NCBI RefSeq assembly: GCF_001570545.1
Contig: NZ_BBXD01000011.1
Coordinates: 372,001 to 436,000, forward strand
DNA: 64,000 bases
DNA from: Herbidospora mongoliensis
GTDB lineage: Bacteria > Actinomycetota > Actinomycetes > Streptosporangiales > Streptosporangiaceae
Direction of reading: 5' to 3'
Position numbers and translations under genes: made by a program. The notes below the pieces were generated by a model that was not told where the DNA came from, made no database searches, and was given only the letters and a program-made list of their open reading frames with translations. Shown piece after piece: positions 16,574 through 24,552 of this stretch. The number at the start of each line of letters is the position of its first letter. Position 1 is the first letter of the stretch.

Positions 16574-16654
16574 CTGAGCGGGTGAGGAGCGCCGGGTGGC
16601 CGCCCCCCGCTCAAGGCGGCGGGCGGTGCCGATGTAGGCGGAGCCGTAACGGAG
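16574..16654 (+). repeat. ~81-bp interspersed repeat, copy 1
   Basis: This element matches the reverse complement of 20767-20848 in ordered blocks: CTGAGCGG, GGAGCG, GGCCGCC, GGTGCCG and the terminal GGCGGAGCCGTAACGGAG. It lies between the SseB gene and the amidohydrolase stop. No ORF is shared, so it looks like a small mobile or structural intergenic repeat. Confidence 0.6.
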
Positions 16655-16662
16655 GAAAGTAG

Positions 16663-17760
16663 TTATCCCAGGTCGGCGATGGCGATGACGGGGCCGCCGC
16701 CGCTGGGGCCCTGGTGGACGGCCGCGACGCTGACGAAGACCGCCGGGTCGCCGGTGACGGCGGCCGCGACGCCGCCCACGGTCGCCTTGATCTGGCGGTG
16801 CCAGTGGACGTCGCTGTCGTCGAGCATGATGTTGCGGCGGCCGCGGACGCTGCCCGTCGGGTCGGCCTCGCACTTCATGAACAGGTTCACCAGGCGGCCC
16901 CGCAGGTCGCTGGTGTGGGGGCGCTCGGGGAGGTCGAGGCCGCTGTCGCGGATGGCCTCCCAGATGCCGTCGGTGTCGAGGGCGTCTTTCATGACCGAGT
17001 GACCGGCGCGGTAGCGGCCGCCGATGCCGCGGACGTTGCCGACCACGACGATCTGGGCCACGTCGAGTTCGACGCCGCTCGAACACGAGGCGACCGACGA
17101 GTAGAGGGACAGATCGCGGTGGATCTGGTCCGCTGTCGGCATCTCGATCTCGCCCAGCGCCACGGCGATGCCCAGAGCGGTCGTGGAGTTGGAGATGTCC
17201 ATCGACGGGCCGGTGTCCTCGGTGATCACCTCGTGGCCGCGGGACTTCGCGTCGTTGATGGTCGACAGGGTGAGGAGCGGGGTCTTGGTCTGCACGTAGT
17301 GCACGTCGCGCGGGTCGTCGATGCCGGCGATCTTCATGGCCTCGCGGACGCCCGCCGCGACCTTCTCCACCATCGCGGGGCGGCCGATGTCCTCGGGGAG
17401 GATGACCTCGCTCATCGCGATGCCGACGCTCAGCCGGGGTTCGTCGGTCTGCACCGCCGTCGCCGGGTCGACCGTCGCGAAGATGGTCGCGTGGGGGGAC
17501 AGGACGCCGTCGGTGCCGCCCGACCAGACCAAGGGGACCGACTCCGGGGACGGGTGGCCCTTGGCGGCCAGGACCTCGCGGAAGGCTCTGTCCGCCAGGA
17601 TTCGGGTGTAGTCGTTGACGCCGCCGTTGCCTTCGGTCTTGCCGATGACGGCGAGCACGCGGGCGGCCTCGATCACGCCGTCGTCGATCAGCTTCGCGAG
17701 CCCTGACGCGTCGGTCACGCTCTCGATGGCGACCTTGCGTACCTCGATGGGGTCCGGCAT
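16663..17760 (-). CDS. Ring-opening amidohydrolase (cyanuric acid hydrolase/barbiturase family)
   Basis: A 365-residue member of the AtzD/Bar family, which hydrolyses cyclic amides such as cyanuric acid or barbituric acid. The three-fold internal repeat and its Ser-Lys pairs are visible: K41 ([10 protein letters not shown]) with S80 ([12 protein letters not shown]), K159 (VQTKTPLL) with S228 (VASCSSG), and K296 ([11 protein letters not shown]) with S353 (HQGPSGGGP). It directly abuts the carbamate kinase gene with no gap. The substrate cannot be told from sequence alone. The presence elsewhere in the window of a Mo hydroxylase and uracil-type permease makes barbiturate or a related ring plausible; cyanurate is the alternative. 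Confidence 0.92.
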   Translation of the reverse strand: MPDPIEVRKVAIESVTDASGLAKLIDDGVIEAARVLAVIGKTEGNGGVNDYTRILADRAFREVLAAKGHPSPESVPLVWSGGTDGVLSPHATIFATVDPATAVQTDEPRLSVGIAMSEVILPEDIGRPAMVEKVAAGVREAMKIAGIDDPRDVHYVQTKTPLLTLSTINDAKSRGHEVITEDTGPSMDISNSTTALGIAVALGEIEMPTADQIHRDLSLYSSVASCSSGVELDVAQIVVVGNVRGIGGRYRAGHSVMKDALDTDGIWEAIRDSGLDLPERPHTSDLRGRLVNLFMKCEADPTGSVRGRRNIMLDDSDVHWHRQIKATVGGVAAAVTGDPAVFVSVAAVHQGPSGGGPVIAIADLG

Positions 17761-18681
17761 CTAGCTCTCCCGGTTAACCGTTGTACCGATATTTCCTGAA
17801 ATGGCGGCGGCGATGTTGTCCAGTGACGTGATCACTGCCCTCGCGCCGCCCTCCTCGACGAAGCGCAGCGCGGCCTCGACCTTCGGGCCCATGCTGCCGC
17901 TGGCGAAATGTCCTTCGGCCTGGAGTACCCGCATCTCCGCCAGGGTCACCTGGCCGATCGGACGGGCGTCGGGGGTGCCGTAACCGGCGATGGCGTTCGG
18001 GACGTCGGTCGCGATGACCAGGGTGTCCGCCCGCACCGCCTGGGCGAGGGTGCACGCCGCGTGGTCCTTGTCGATCACCGCTTCCACGCCGTGCAACTTC
18101 CCCTCGGCGTCGCGGATGACCGGCACGCCACCACCACCCGCGGCGATGACCGTGTAGCCGGCCTCCATCAGCGTGACCGCCGGGGCCGCGTCGAGGATCT
18201 CGACGGGCCTCGGCGAGGCGACCACCCGGCGCCAGCCGCGTTCGAACTCCCGCCACGACTGGCCGAGCGCCTCGAAGCGCCTGGCCTCCACGACCGAGAA
18301 GTACTGGCCGATCGGCTTGACGGGGTCGTGGAAGGCGGGGTCGTCGGGGTCGACGAGGGTGCGGGTCACCACGGTCGCGCACGGGATGGGGTCGAGCGCG
18401 TTCATGATCAGGGCGCCGAGGGTGCCCTGGGTCTGGGCGCCGCACCAGTCGAGGGGGACCGGGGGGACGACGTGGGCGGTGAGCTGGTTCTTCAGCAGGA
18501 TGTTGCCGACCTGCGGGCCGTTGCCATGGGTGATCGCCACCCGGTGGCCTGTGTTGATCAATTGAGCTACGTGGATCATGGCGCGCTCGATCGCGCGCTT
18601 CTGGTCGGCCGGTGCGGCGGAGCCGTCCGGTGCGGTCATCGCGTTGCCGCCGAGGGCGATCAACACACGCTCACCCGTCAC
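17761..18681 (-). CDS. arcC: Carbamate kinase
   Basis: A 306-residue amino-acid-kinase-fold enzyme that converts carbamoyl phosphate plus ADP to ATP, CO2 and NH3. Seen are LIALGGNAM at the N-terminus, THGNGPQVGNILLKNQL, IAAGGGGVPVI and a late GSMGPKVEAALRFV. No arginine deiminase or ornithine carbamoyltransferase is nearby. Instead it is fused in operon with the ring-opening amidohydrolase (stop and start adjacent), so its carbamoyl phosphate probably comes from breakdown of a nitrogen heterocycle. GTG 18681 is preceded 6 nt upstream by TAGTTT, so it likely has its own leaderless promoter. Confidence 0.93.
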   Translation of the reverse strand: MTGERVLIALGGNAMTAPDGSAAPADQKRAIERAMIHVAQLINTGHRVAITHGNGPQVGNILLKNQLTAHVVPPVPLDWCGAQTQGTLGALIMNALDPIPCATVVTRTLVDPDDPAFHDPVKPIGQYFSVVEARRFEALGQSWREFERGWRRVVASPRPVEILDAAPAVTLMEAGYTVIAAGGGGVPVIRDAEGKLHGVEAVIDKDHAACTLAQAVRADTLVIATDVPNAIAGYGTPDARPIGQVTLAEMRVLQAEGHFASGSMGPKVEAALRFVEEGGARAVITSLDNIAAAISGNIGTTVNRES

Positions 18682-18687
18682 AGGGCG

Positions 18688-18693
18688 AAACTA
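18688..18693 (-). promoter_or_regulatory. -10 hexamer of carbamate kinase operon
   Basis: TAGTTT on the minus strand lies 6 nt before GTG 18681. It would drive arcC and the amidohydrolase as a leaderless bicistronic mRNA. Confidence 0.5.
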
Positions 18694-18757
18694 TCCGCCT
18701 GCTCCTTCCCGGGCATTGGCGACTCTCGCCGTCGAGGGTCATATCCCTGGGCAACAT

Positions 18758-19816
18758 TCACCAAGTGCGCCGACCGCACGGTCCACCCTCGTTCGCGTGG
18801 ACCTCTCCCTTCTTCAGGTCGAGTTCGACCGTCGCCAGGGTGATGTGGTCGTCGTCGTGGCCGGCCGCGGTGTGGTGGCAGACGCCGCCGGCGTGCCGGG
18901 CCATCACCTTGCGGACCGCCGCCGCGTCGGGCTTGGCCGTCTGGTTGCGCAGGCCCCGCCGGAGCTGGTCGCGCCGGATGAGGGTGCCGGGGTGCTGGCG
19001 CGGAAAGGGGTCGTTGGGGATCACGCGGGGGTCGAGGAAGTGGTTGGTGTGGACGAGCATGCCGTCGTCCTCGGGAACGGTCCACCCTGGCCCTCCGGGG
19101 TGGAGTTCGGCGGTGATGGCGGCGTTCCCCTCAGGACCGTGGGAGACCAGGTTCAGCGACGAGGACGACGACACGGGGGCCGTGGTCAGGGTGTAGGCGG
19201 CGGAGGTGACGGTGTCGCACTCGTCGAGGACGCGGCGGGCGGCCACGTGGACCGGCAGGCCGATGCCCTCGGCGCCGTCGTCGTCGTGGTGGAGGCGGGT
19301 GAACAGCAGGCCGAGGCCCGCGTTGTTGACGCCGATCTTGCCGACGACGCCGTATTCGGTGAGGGTCGTGGTCACGCGTCCGTCGGCGAACGGGATGGTC
19401 CAGACGAGCCAGCTCGCCGCCATCTGGCGCATCCAGTCCCACGTCTGCACGGCCACGGGCGGGGCGTCCTCGTCGTCGCCGAGCAGCACGACGGCCGAGC
19501 ACTCACTCTCACGAGTGCCACCCAGATAGGACAGGATTTCGGTGCGGGCGTTGATGGCGGCGACGTCGGTCACGGGAAGACGGGCGCCTTCCGCCATTCC
19601 GTTGATCTCTTCGGCGAGATCGGGCGCCCAGGCCTCGATCGCCTTCATTCCGAGCTTGCCCAGCTCGGCCAAATCTGGCTGCCGCCCCCCTGCTTTCCGC
19701 CGGAATACCTCGGTGTAGATCGCGACGGTGCGGGCGATGTCGGCGGCGTGTACCTGCCCGAATTCATGGCCGCGGTCGAAGGGATCACTGACGGTAGAGG
19801 TATAGGAGCGGGTCAT
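18758..19816 (-). CDS. C45-family peptidase / acyl-CoA:6-APA acyltransferase-like
   Basis: A 352-residue Ntn-hydrolase of the C45/AAT family. The N-terminal part (TSTVSDPFDRGHEFGQVHA) is the usual propeptide region. The predicted nucleophile is C106 in ESECSAVVLLG, which becomes the new N-terminus after self-cleavage. GVVGKIGVNNAGLGLLF and THTNHF-like LVHTNHFLDP are family motifs. Members cleave or exchange amide bonds of small molecules. The gene lies 76 bp upstream of carbamate kinase in the same direction, so it may act on a related nitrogen compound. I chose ATG 19816 for the conserved start; ATGs at 19828 and 19849 are possible. Confidence 0.85.
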   Translation of the reverse strand: MTRSYTSTVSDPFDRGHEFGQVHAADIARTVAIYTEVFRRKAGGRQPDLAELGKLGMKAIEAWAPDLAEEINGMAEGARLPVTDVAAINARTEILSYLGGTRESECSAVVLLGDDEDAPPVAVQTWDWMRQMAASWLVWTIPFADGRVTTTLTEYGVVGKIGVNNAGLGLLFTRLHHDDDGAEGIGLPVHVAARRVLDECDTVTSAAYTLTTAPVSSSSSLNLVSHGPEGNAAITAELHPGGPGWTVPEDDGMLVHTNHFLDPRVIPNDPFPRQHPGTLIRRDQLRRGLRNQTAKPDAAAVRKVMARHAGGVCHHTAAGHDDDHITLATVELDLKKGEVHANEGGPCGRRTW

Positions 19817-19974
19817 ATTCTTGAGCATCTCATTCCGGGATCGTTCCATCCGCTTCCGAAATGTGATCCTCATCACGCGTGGAGCTCTGGGCAAGATCCG
19901 TTAATCCACTAAAGACATGGGCTGCTTCGCTAGTATCTGCCCCAAATTCGTCCCTATAAGTGGAGCCCTGACCC

Positions 19975-20763
19975 ATGAATGCTCCGCACATCGACACGAA
20001 CGTCCCGCATCCCGCGCGGGTGTACGACTACTGGCTGGGCGGCAAGGACAACTACGCCGCCGACCGGGCCGTCGCCGAGGCCGTCATGGCCGCCACTCCG
20101 GGCGTGGTCACCGGCGCCAGGGAGAACAGGGCCTTCCTCGGCCGGGCCGTGCGATGGCTCTCCGACCAGGGGATCGACCAGTTCCTCGACATCGGCACCG
20201 GCATCCCGGCGACGGGCAACACCCATGAGGTCGCCCAAGGGCTCAACCCGGCGGCACGGGTGGCCTACGTGGACAACGACCCCATCGTGATGGTGCACGC
20301 GCGGACCCTGCTGAAGAGCGCACCCGAGGGGCGCACCACCTACATCGAGGCCGACCTGCGGCGGCCCCAGACCGTGCTGGACCACGCCGAGGTGCGGGCG
20401 ACGCTCGACTTCTCCCGCCCGATCGCGGTGATCATCGTCGGCACGCTGATGCACATCCGCGACGAGGACGACCCGTGGGCGGCCGTCAAGGCGTACACAG
20501 ACGCCACCGTCCCCGGCTCCTACCTCGCGCTCACCCACCTGACGGCCGACTTCGAGCCGGAGAAGATGGGCGCGCTGGCCGACAGCTACAACACCGGCCC
20601 GCTGCTGGTCACCAACCGTACCGCCGAGCAGGTCATGCGCTTCTTCGACGGCTTCCAGGTGGTCGAGCCCGGCCTGGTGTGGGCGGCCGACTGGAAGCAC
20701 TTCGGCGTGCTGCCGCCCGACGCGGTCAGGGGCGCCTACGGGATCGTGGGCAAGAAGATCTGA
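19975..20763 (+). CDS. SAM-dependent methyltransferase, DUF574 family
   Basis: A 262-residue protein of the Methyltransf_19/DUF574 family, abundant in actinomycetes. It starts with HPARVYDYWLGGKDNYAADR and has FLDIGTGIPATGNTHEVAQ (SAM loop) and VAYVDNDPIVMVHARTLL (ribose-binding acidic motif). The methyl acceptor is not known for the family. It is divergent from the C45 gene. A GGAG lies 11 bp before the ATG. A second member at 37979 is clearly related but longer at the N-terminus. Confidence 0.92.
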   Translation: MNAPHIDTNVPHPARVYDYWLGGKDNYAADRAVAEAVMAATPGVVTGARENRAFLGRAVRWLSDQGIDQFLDIGTGIPATGNTHEVAQGLNPAARVAYVDNDPIVMVHARTLLKSAPEGRTTYIEADLRRPQTVLDHAEVRATLDFSRPIAVIIVGTLMHIRDEDDPWAAVKAYTDATVPGSYLALTHLTADFEPEKMGALADSYNTGPLLVTNRTAEQVMRFFDGFQVVEPGLVWAADWKHFGVLPPDAVRGAYGIVGKKI

Positions 20764-20766
20764 ATT

Positions 20767-20848
20767 CTCCGTTACGGCTCCGCCCACCCCGGCACCACCC
20801 GCCGTCGCCGGTGGCGGGCGGCCGGCCGGTCGCTCCCCGGCCGCTCAG
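20767..20848 (-). repeat. ~82-bp interspersed repeat, copy 2
   Basis: Inverted copy of the 16574-16654 element. It exactly fills the gap between the convergent methyltransferase (stop 20763) and aminotransferase (stop codon from 20845). It could act as a shared hairpin-rich 3' region. Confidence 0.6.
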
Positions 20849-21999
20849 ACCAGGCGCCGCGACGTCAGCCGCTCGACGGCCGCGTCGATCACCTCGTCGC
20901 GTTTGCAGAACGCGAACCTGACGTAAGGGCGGCCGGTCTCCTCGTGGTCGTAGAAGACCTGCGTCGGGATCGCCACCACCCCGGCCAGCTCAGGCAGCCG
21001 GCGGGTCAGTTCCAGTCCGTCGGTCAGCCCGAGCGGCCGGATGTCGGTCTGCACGAAATAGGTCCCGGCGGTTTTCAGCACCTCGAATCCCGCCCGGGAA
21101 AGACCTTCCGACAATCGGTCGCGCTTGGCCTGAAGCTGTTCACGAAGGTCGTTCACCCAGCCGAGTTCATGACGCAGCGCATGCGCGATCGCGAGCTGCC
21201 ACGGCACCGCCGAGGTGAAGGTGAGAAACTGTTTCACCGCCGTCACGGCCGTGACGAGTTCGGGCGTCGAACAGATCCAGCCCGTTTTCCAGCCGGTGAC
21301 CGAGAAGGATTTCCCGGCGCTGGAAATGCGCACCGTCCGCTCGCGCATACCCGGGAAGGTCGCCAGCGAGATGTGCGGAACGCCGTCGAAGGTCAGGTGT
21401 TCGTAGACCTCGTCGGTGATGGCGATCACGTCGTTGTCGCGGCAGAACGCGGCGATCGTCTCCAGTTCGGCCGGCGTGAAAACGGTGCCGGTCGGGTTGT
21501 GCGGCGAATTGACGATGATCGCCTTGGTCCTGGACGTCGCCCTGAGGTCGGCCGGGTCGAAGGTGAAGCGGCCGTCGACCGGACGCAGCGGCACCGCCCG
21601 GCGGGTGCCTCCGGCCAGCGCGACGGCGGCTGGATAGGAGTCGTAATAGGGCTCGAAGACGATCACCTCGTCGCCCGGTTCGACCAGGGCCAGCACCGTC
21701 GCCGCGATCGCCTCGGTCGCCCCGACGGTCACCAGGATCTCGGTGCCGGGATCGTAGGACAGGCCCTGGGTCTCCTTGGCGTGGTCGGCGATCGCCTGCC
21801 GGAGCTCGGGAACGCCCAGGCCGGGGGCGTATTGGTTGCGGCCGCTCAGGATGGCCTCGGTCGCCACGTCGAGCATCGCGGCGGGGCCGTCTTCGTCGGG
21901 GAACCCCTGGCCCAGGTTGATCGCGCCCGTCCTGACGGCCAACTGCGTCATCTCGGCGAAAATCGTCGGGCCGAATTCCCTCATACGTCCAACTAGCAC
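20845..21999 (-). CDS. PLP-dependent aminotransferase, class I
   Basis: A 384-residue fold-type I aminotransferase. Seen are NLGQGFPDEDGP, YAPGLGVPELRQAIA, the NSPHNPTGTVF motif, ITDEVYEHL and the PLP lysine in SSAGKSFSVTGWK. The sequence type is the one annotated as N-succinyldiaminopimelate aminotransferase (DapC) or methionine/kynurenine aminotransferase; the substrate is not certain. The start is GTG 21999, supported by TAAGTT six bases upstream; ATG 21984 is possible. The start codon lies only 22 bp from that of the divergent DUF418 gene. Confidence 0.9.
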   Translation of the reverse strand: MLVGRMREFGPTIFAEMTQLAVRTGAINLGQGFPDEDGPAAMLDVATEAILSGRNQYAPGLGVPELRQAIADHAKETQGLSYDPGTEILVTVGATEAIAATVLALVEPGDEVIVFEPYYDSYPAAVALAGGTRRAVPLRPVDGRFTFDPADLRATSRTKAIIVNSPHNPTGTVFTPAELETIAAFCRDNDVIAITDEVYEHLTFDGVPHISLATFPGMRERTVRISSAGKSFSVTGWKTGWICSTPELVTAVTAVKQFLTFTSAVPWQLAIAHALRHELGWVNDLREQLQAKRDRLSEGLSRAGFEVLKTAGTYFVQTDIRPLGLTDGLELTRRLPELAGVVAIPTQVFYDHEETGRPYVRFAFCKRDEVIDAAVERLTSRRLV

Positions 22000-22005
22000 C
22001 CGAAC

Positions 22006-22011
22006 AACTTA
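22006..22011 (-). promoter_or_regulatory. -10 hexamer of aminotransferase, overlaps divergent -10
   Basis: TAAGTT on the minus strand ends 6 nt before GTG 21999. It shares two bases with the plus-strand hexamer at 22010-22015. Confidence 0.5.
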
Positions 22012-22015
22012 CTCT
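22010..22015 (+). promoter_or_regulatory. -10 hexamer of DUF418 gene, overlaps divergent -10
   Basis: TACTCT ends 6 nt before ATG 22022. Both divergent transcripts appear leaderless and cannot be initiated on the same molecule at once. Confidence 0.5.
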
Positions 22016-22021
22016 GTTCGC

Positions 22022-22918
22022 ATGGCCAGGATCCGGGAGCTCGACGCGCTCAGGGGATTCGCGGTCTGCGGCATCATGCTCGTCAACACCTGGCAGCACG
22101 TCGACCCCCGCCCCATCGAGGGCGCCGCGTTCATGAGCCACGTCGAGGGCCGCTTCTATCCGATCTTCGCCTTCCTGTTCGGCGTGAGCTTCGCCCTGTT
22201 CCTGCGCGCCCACGACGACCGGCTGATCATGCTGCGGCGGCTGGCCGTGCTGGCGCTGTTCGGCGTCGGCCACTGGTGGCTGATGCCCGGCGAGGTGCTG
22301 CTCCCCTACGCCATCTTCGGCGTGGTCGTCCTACTCCCGGCCGGCTACCTGCCCAAATGGCTGAACCCGGTGCTGGGCGCCGTCGTGGTCGTCTGGTCGG
22401 TGGTGCAGGGGAACCCGTGGACCCTCATCGGCGGCCTGTTCCTGCTCGGCCTGGCCTGCGTCGACTACGGCGGCCCGAAGCCGAGCCTGCCGGTCTTCCT
22501 GGGCAGCGTGGTCGTGCTGGTGGCGTTCACGCTCTGGGGCGTCGGCGGATTCCTGGCGGCGCTGGCCGGGGCGGCGGTCTACGCCTCGGGGTTCCTGCTG
22601 CTGAGCCCCCGGGCGTTCGAGCCGCTGGGGCGGATGGCGTTGACCAACTACGTCACCAGCTCGTTCGTCATCATCACCGCCGGGGCGCAGACGTTCTTCT
22701 CCGTCGTCGTGGTCACTGCGGTGACCCTCATCGTGCAGTGGGCGTTCTCCACGTGGTGGCTGTCGAAGTTCCGCTACGGCCCCCTGGAATGGGTTTGGCG
22801 GTGCCTCACCTGGATGAAGGTGGTGCCCAACAGGCAGACTGGTGCGGGTGACCGTCGTAGCGCTGGGACAGATCCCGATCGACCACGAGCCGAAGAAGAA
22901 CCTGGAGGCCGTGCGTGA
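22022..22918 (+). CDS. DUF418 family membrane protein
   Basis: A 298-residue integral membrane protein with about eight hydrophobic segments. The N-terminal RIRELDALRGFAVCGIMLVN is the acyltransferase-like motif of the DUF418/YeiB family, and the C-terminal part (PLGRMALTNYVTSS, FRYGPLEWVWRCLT) is the DUF418 signature. Such proteins may move or acylate small molecules at the membrane; this is unproven. At ~300 residues it is shorter than many relatives (~370-400). The last 77 bp overlap the nitrilase start, and the final ~25 residues are hydrophilic and may be an overlap-generated tail. Confidence 0.85.
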   Translation: MARIRELDALRGFAVCGIMLVNTWQHVDPRPIEGAAFMSHVEGRFYPIFAFLFGVSFALFLRAHDDRLIMLRRLAVLALFGVGHWWLMPGEVLLPYAIFGVVVLLPAGYLPKWLNPVLGAVVVVWSVVQGNPWTLIGGLFLLGLACVDYGGPKPSLPVFLGSVVVLVAFTLWGVGGFLAALAGAAVYASGFLLLSPRAFEPLGRMALTNYVTSSFVIITAGAQTFFSVVVVTAVTLIVQWAFSTWWLSKFRYGPLEWVWRCLTWMKVVPNRQTGAGDRRSAGTDPDRPRAEEEPGGRA

Positions 22919-23630
22919 CGCGCTGGCCTCCTCGGAAGCCGACCTGGTCGTCTTCCCCGAAGCCACGCTGAGCCGGTTCGGCCGCCACATCGGCGACGTG
23001 GCCGAACCCCTCGACGGGCCGTTCGTCACCGGTCTCCAGGAGGCCGCCAGTGAATTCGGCACCGCTCTGATCGCCGGGGTCTGGGAACCCGACGGCGAAC
23101 GCGTCGTCAACACCGCGGTGGCCGTCGACGCCGACGGGGCGCTCAGGGGGGCGTACCGGAAGATCCATCTTTTCGACTCGTTCGGCTCTCGCGAGTCGGA
23201 GTTCGTCAGCCCCGGCTCCGCACCGGTCGTCGTCGAGCTGGCCGGGCTGAGGGTCGGCCTGGCCACGTGTTACGACGTGCGGTTCCCCGAGCTGTTCAGA
23301 AAGCTCGTCGACCAGGGGGCCGAGGTGTTCGCGGTGATCGCGGCGTGGGCGTCCGGGCCGTTGAAAGAGGATCACTGGACGACCATGGTCCGGGCCCGCG
23401 CGATCGAGAACACCACCTGGACCATCGCGGTCGGCCAGCCGCCGCACCAAGACGGCTTCGGAGTCGGCCACAGCATGCTCGTCGACCCGATGGGCGTGGT
23501 GACCAGGGACCTGGGCCCCGCGCCTGGCGTCGGCACCGCCGTGATCGACATGGCCAGAGCGGAGGCGGTCCGCGCCGCGGTGCCCTCGCTGATGCACCGC
23601 CGATTCACAATCACGGACATTGGCGGGTGA
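22842..23630 (+). CDS. Carbon-nitrogen hydrolase (nitrilase superfamily)
   Basis: A 262-residue amidase-type hydrolase. The catalytic triad is E40 (VVFPEATLS), K107 (GAYRKIHLFD) and C143 (LATCYDVRFPEL). The sequence type is the Nit/omega-amidase-like group that acts on short amides such as deaminated glutathione or alpha-keto acid amides. It starts at GTG 22842 (or 22848) inside the 3' end of the DUF418 gene, so the two are probably cotranscribed. It is one of several amide hydrolases in this window, but nothing ties it directly to the nucleobase genes. Confidence 0.92.
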   Translation: MRVTVVALGQIPIDHEPKKNLEAVRDALASSEADLVVFPEATLSRFGRHIGDVAEPLDGPFVTGLQEAASEFGTALIAGVWEPDGERVVNTAVAVDADGALRGAYRKIHLFDSFGSRESEFVSPGSAPVVVELAGLRVGLATCYDVRFPELFRKLVDQGAEVFAVIAAWASGPLKEDHWTTMVRARAIENTTWTIAVGQPPHQDGFGVGHSMLVDPMGVVTRDLGPAPGVGTAVIDMARAEAVRAAVPSLMHRRFTITDIGG

Positions 23631-23667
23631 ATCACTCCTAAGGGGAGGTGAGGAAGTCAATCGCTCG

Positions 23668-23673
23668 TAAACT
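23668..23673 (+). promoter_or_regulatory. -10 hexamer of hypothetical pair
   Basis: TAAACT ends 7 nt before ATG 23681. It supports that start over the in-frame GTG at 23648. Confidence 0.45.
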
Positions 23674-23680
23674 GTCCCCC

Positions 23681-24139
23681 ATGACAGAGCCGGGGCAGAG
23701 CACGCGTATGCAGAAGGTGATCCCACCGCGTCTGCTCGTGCCATACCTGGCCGGGCGGCGCACCGTTATTTCGGGTTACGTCTACCGGGTGCAGGACTGC
23801 GAGCGGCTGACCACCCCCCAGGCGATCGTCGACGCGCTCGACCTCACCTTCGAGGGGTCCGAGCTGGTCCACGGTGTGCCGGAGCTCTACATCCTGCGCT
23901 GGCTGGCGCGGGAGATCGACACCTACGTCGTTCCCTACGGCCCCCACATGGGCGGCGACTGGAGCGATTCGCCCCCCTTCGCCGGAAACGGCTTCACCGC
24001 CTCGCGGGAGCACGTCGTGCCGCAGTTCCACACCATGCCCATGCCGATCCCGGCGGGCGCCGAGATCATCAACCTCACCCGCCAGGGCGAACGCCTGTTC
24101 GCGGCCTTCGACGGCCTCTCGTGGCGGCCGGCGGCATGA
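23681..24139 (+). CDS. Hypothetical protein, first of a coupled pair
   Basis: A 152-residue soluble protein that I do not recognise. Notable segments are VIPPRLLVPYLAGRRT, SGYVYRVQD, ELYILRWLAREIDTYVVPYG and a FTASREHVVPQFHTMP stretch. No signal peptide, membrane helix or known catalytic motif is evident. The stop overlaps the next gene's ATG as ATGA (24136-24139), so both products are made together and may form a complex. A toxin/immunity-like or effector pair cannot be excluded. Confidence 0.65.
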   Translation: MTEPGQSTRMQKVIPPRLLVPYLAGRRTVISGYVYRVQDCERLTTPQAIVDALDLTFEGSELVHGVPELYILRWLAREIDTYVVPYGPHMGGDWSDSPPFAGNGFTASREHVVPQFHTMPMPIPAGAEIINLTRQGERLFAAFDGLSWRPAA

Positions 24140-24552
24140 GCGCCGAGATCGAACCCGTAGGACTGGGGTTCATGGCGACCTACCGGGGCCGCAACTACCC
24201 GGCGGCGATCGGTCCCGGCGGCGACGACGTGGTGCTGTTCAGCGAATCGGCCGAACGGGGGTTCGAGCGGGGGCGCGGCTACCACCGCCTGGCCGTGACG
24301 ATCAAGGACCTCGACCGTCTGGTGCTGCTGCGGACGGTCGGCGAGTTCGGCGGCGAGCCCTGCCTGGTCCTCGACGAGGACGACGGTGAAGACGGCGGGC
24401 TGCACATCGCGTACACGGGACACAGCGGCCTGAAGGCCGAGGCACTCGGCTACTGGCTCGTCGACCACGGGGCCTACGAGGTCGTCGTGCCCCGGGAGGA
24501 GGTGCACTCGATCAGGGTCGAGCGCATCGCCATCCCGCTGACGTCGAGTTAG
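24136..24552 (+). CDS. Hypothetical protein, second of a coupled pair
   Basis: A 138-residue acidic protein of unknown function, translationally coupled to the preceding gene. It begins MSAEIEPVGLGFMATYRGRNYP and has a likely beta-rich middle (RLVLLRTVGEFGGEPCLVLDEDDGED) and end (YEVVVPREEVHSIRVERI). Its small size, acidity and beta character are what one sees in some immunity or adaptor proteins, but no motif proves this. The 3' end overlaps the convergent sigma-factor stop by 4 bp. Confidence 0.65.
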   Translation: MSAEIEPVGLGFMATYRGRNYPAAIGPGGDDVVLFSESAERGFERGRGYHRLAVTIKDLDRLVLLRTVGEFGGEPCLVLDEDDGEDGGLHIAYTGHSGLKAEALGYWLVDHGAYEVVVPREEVHSIRVERIAIPLTSS

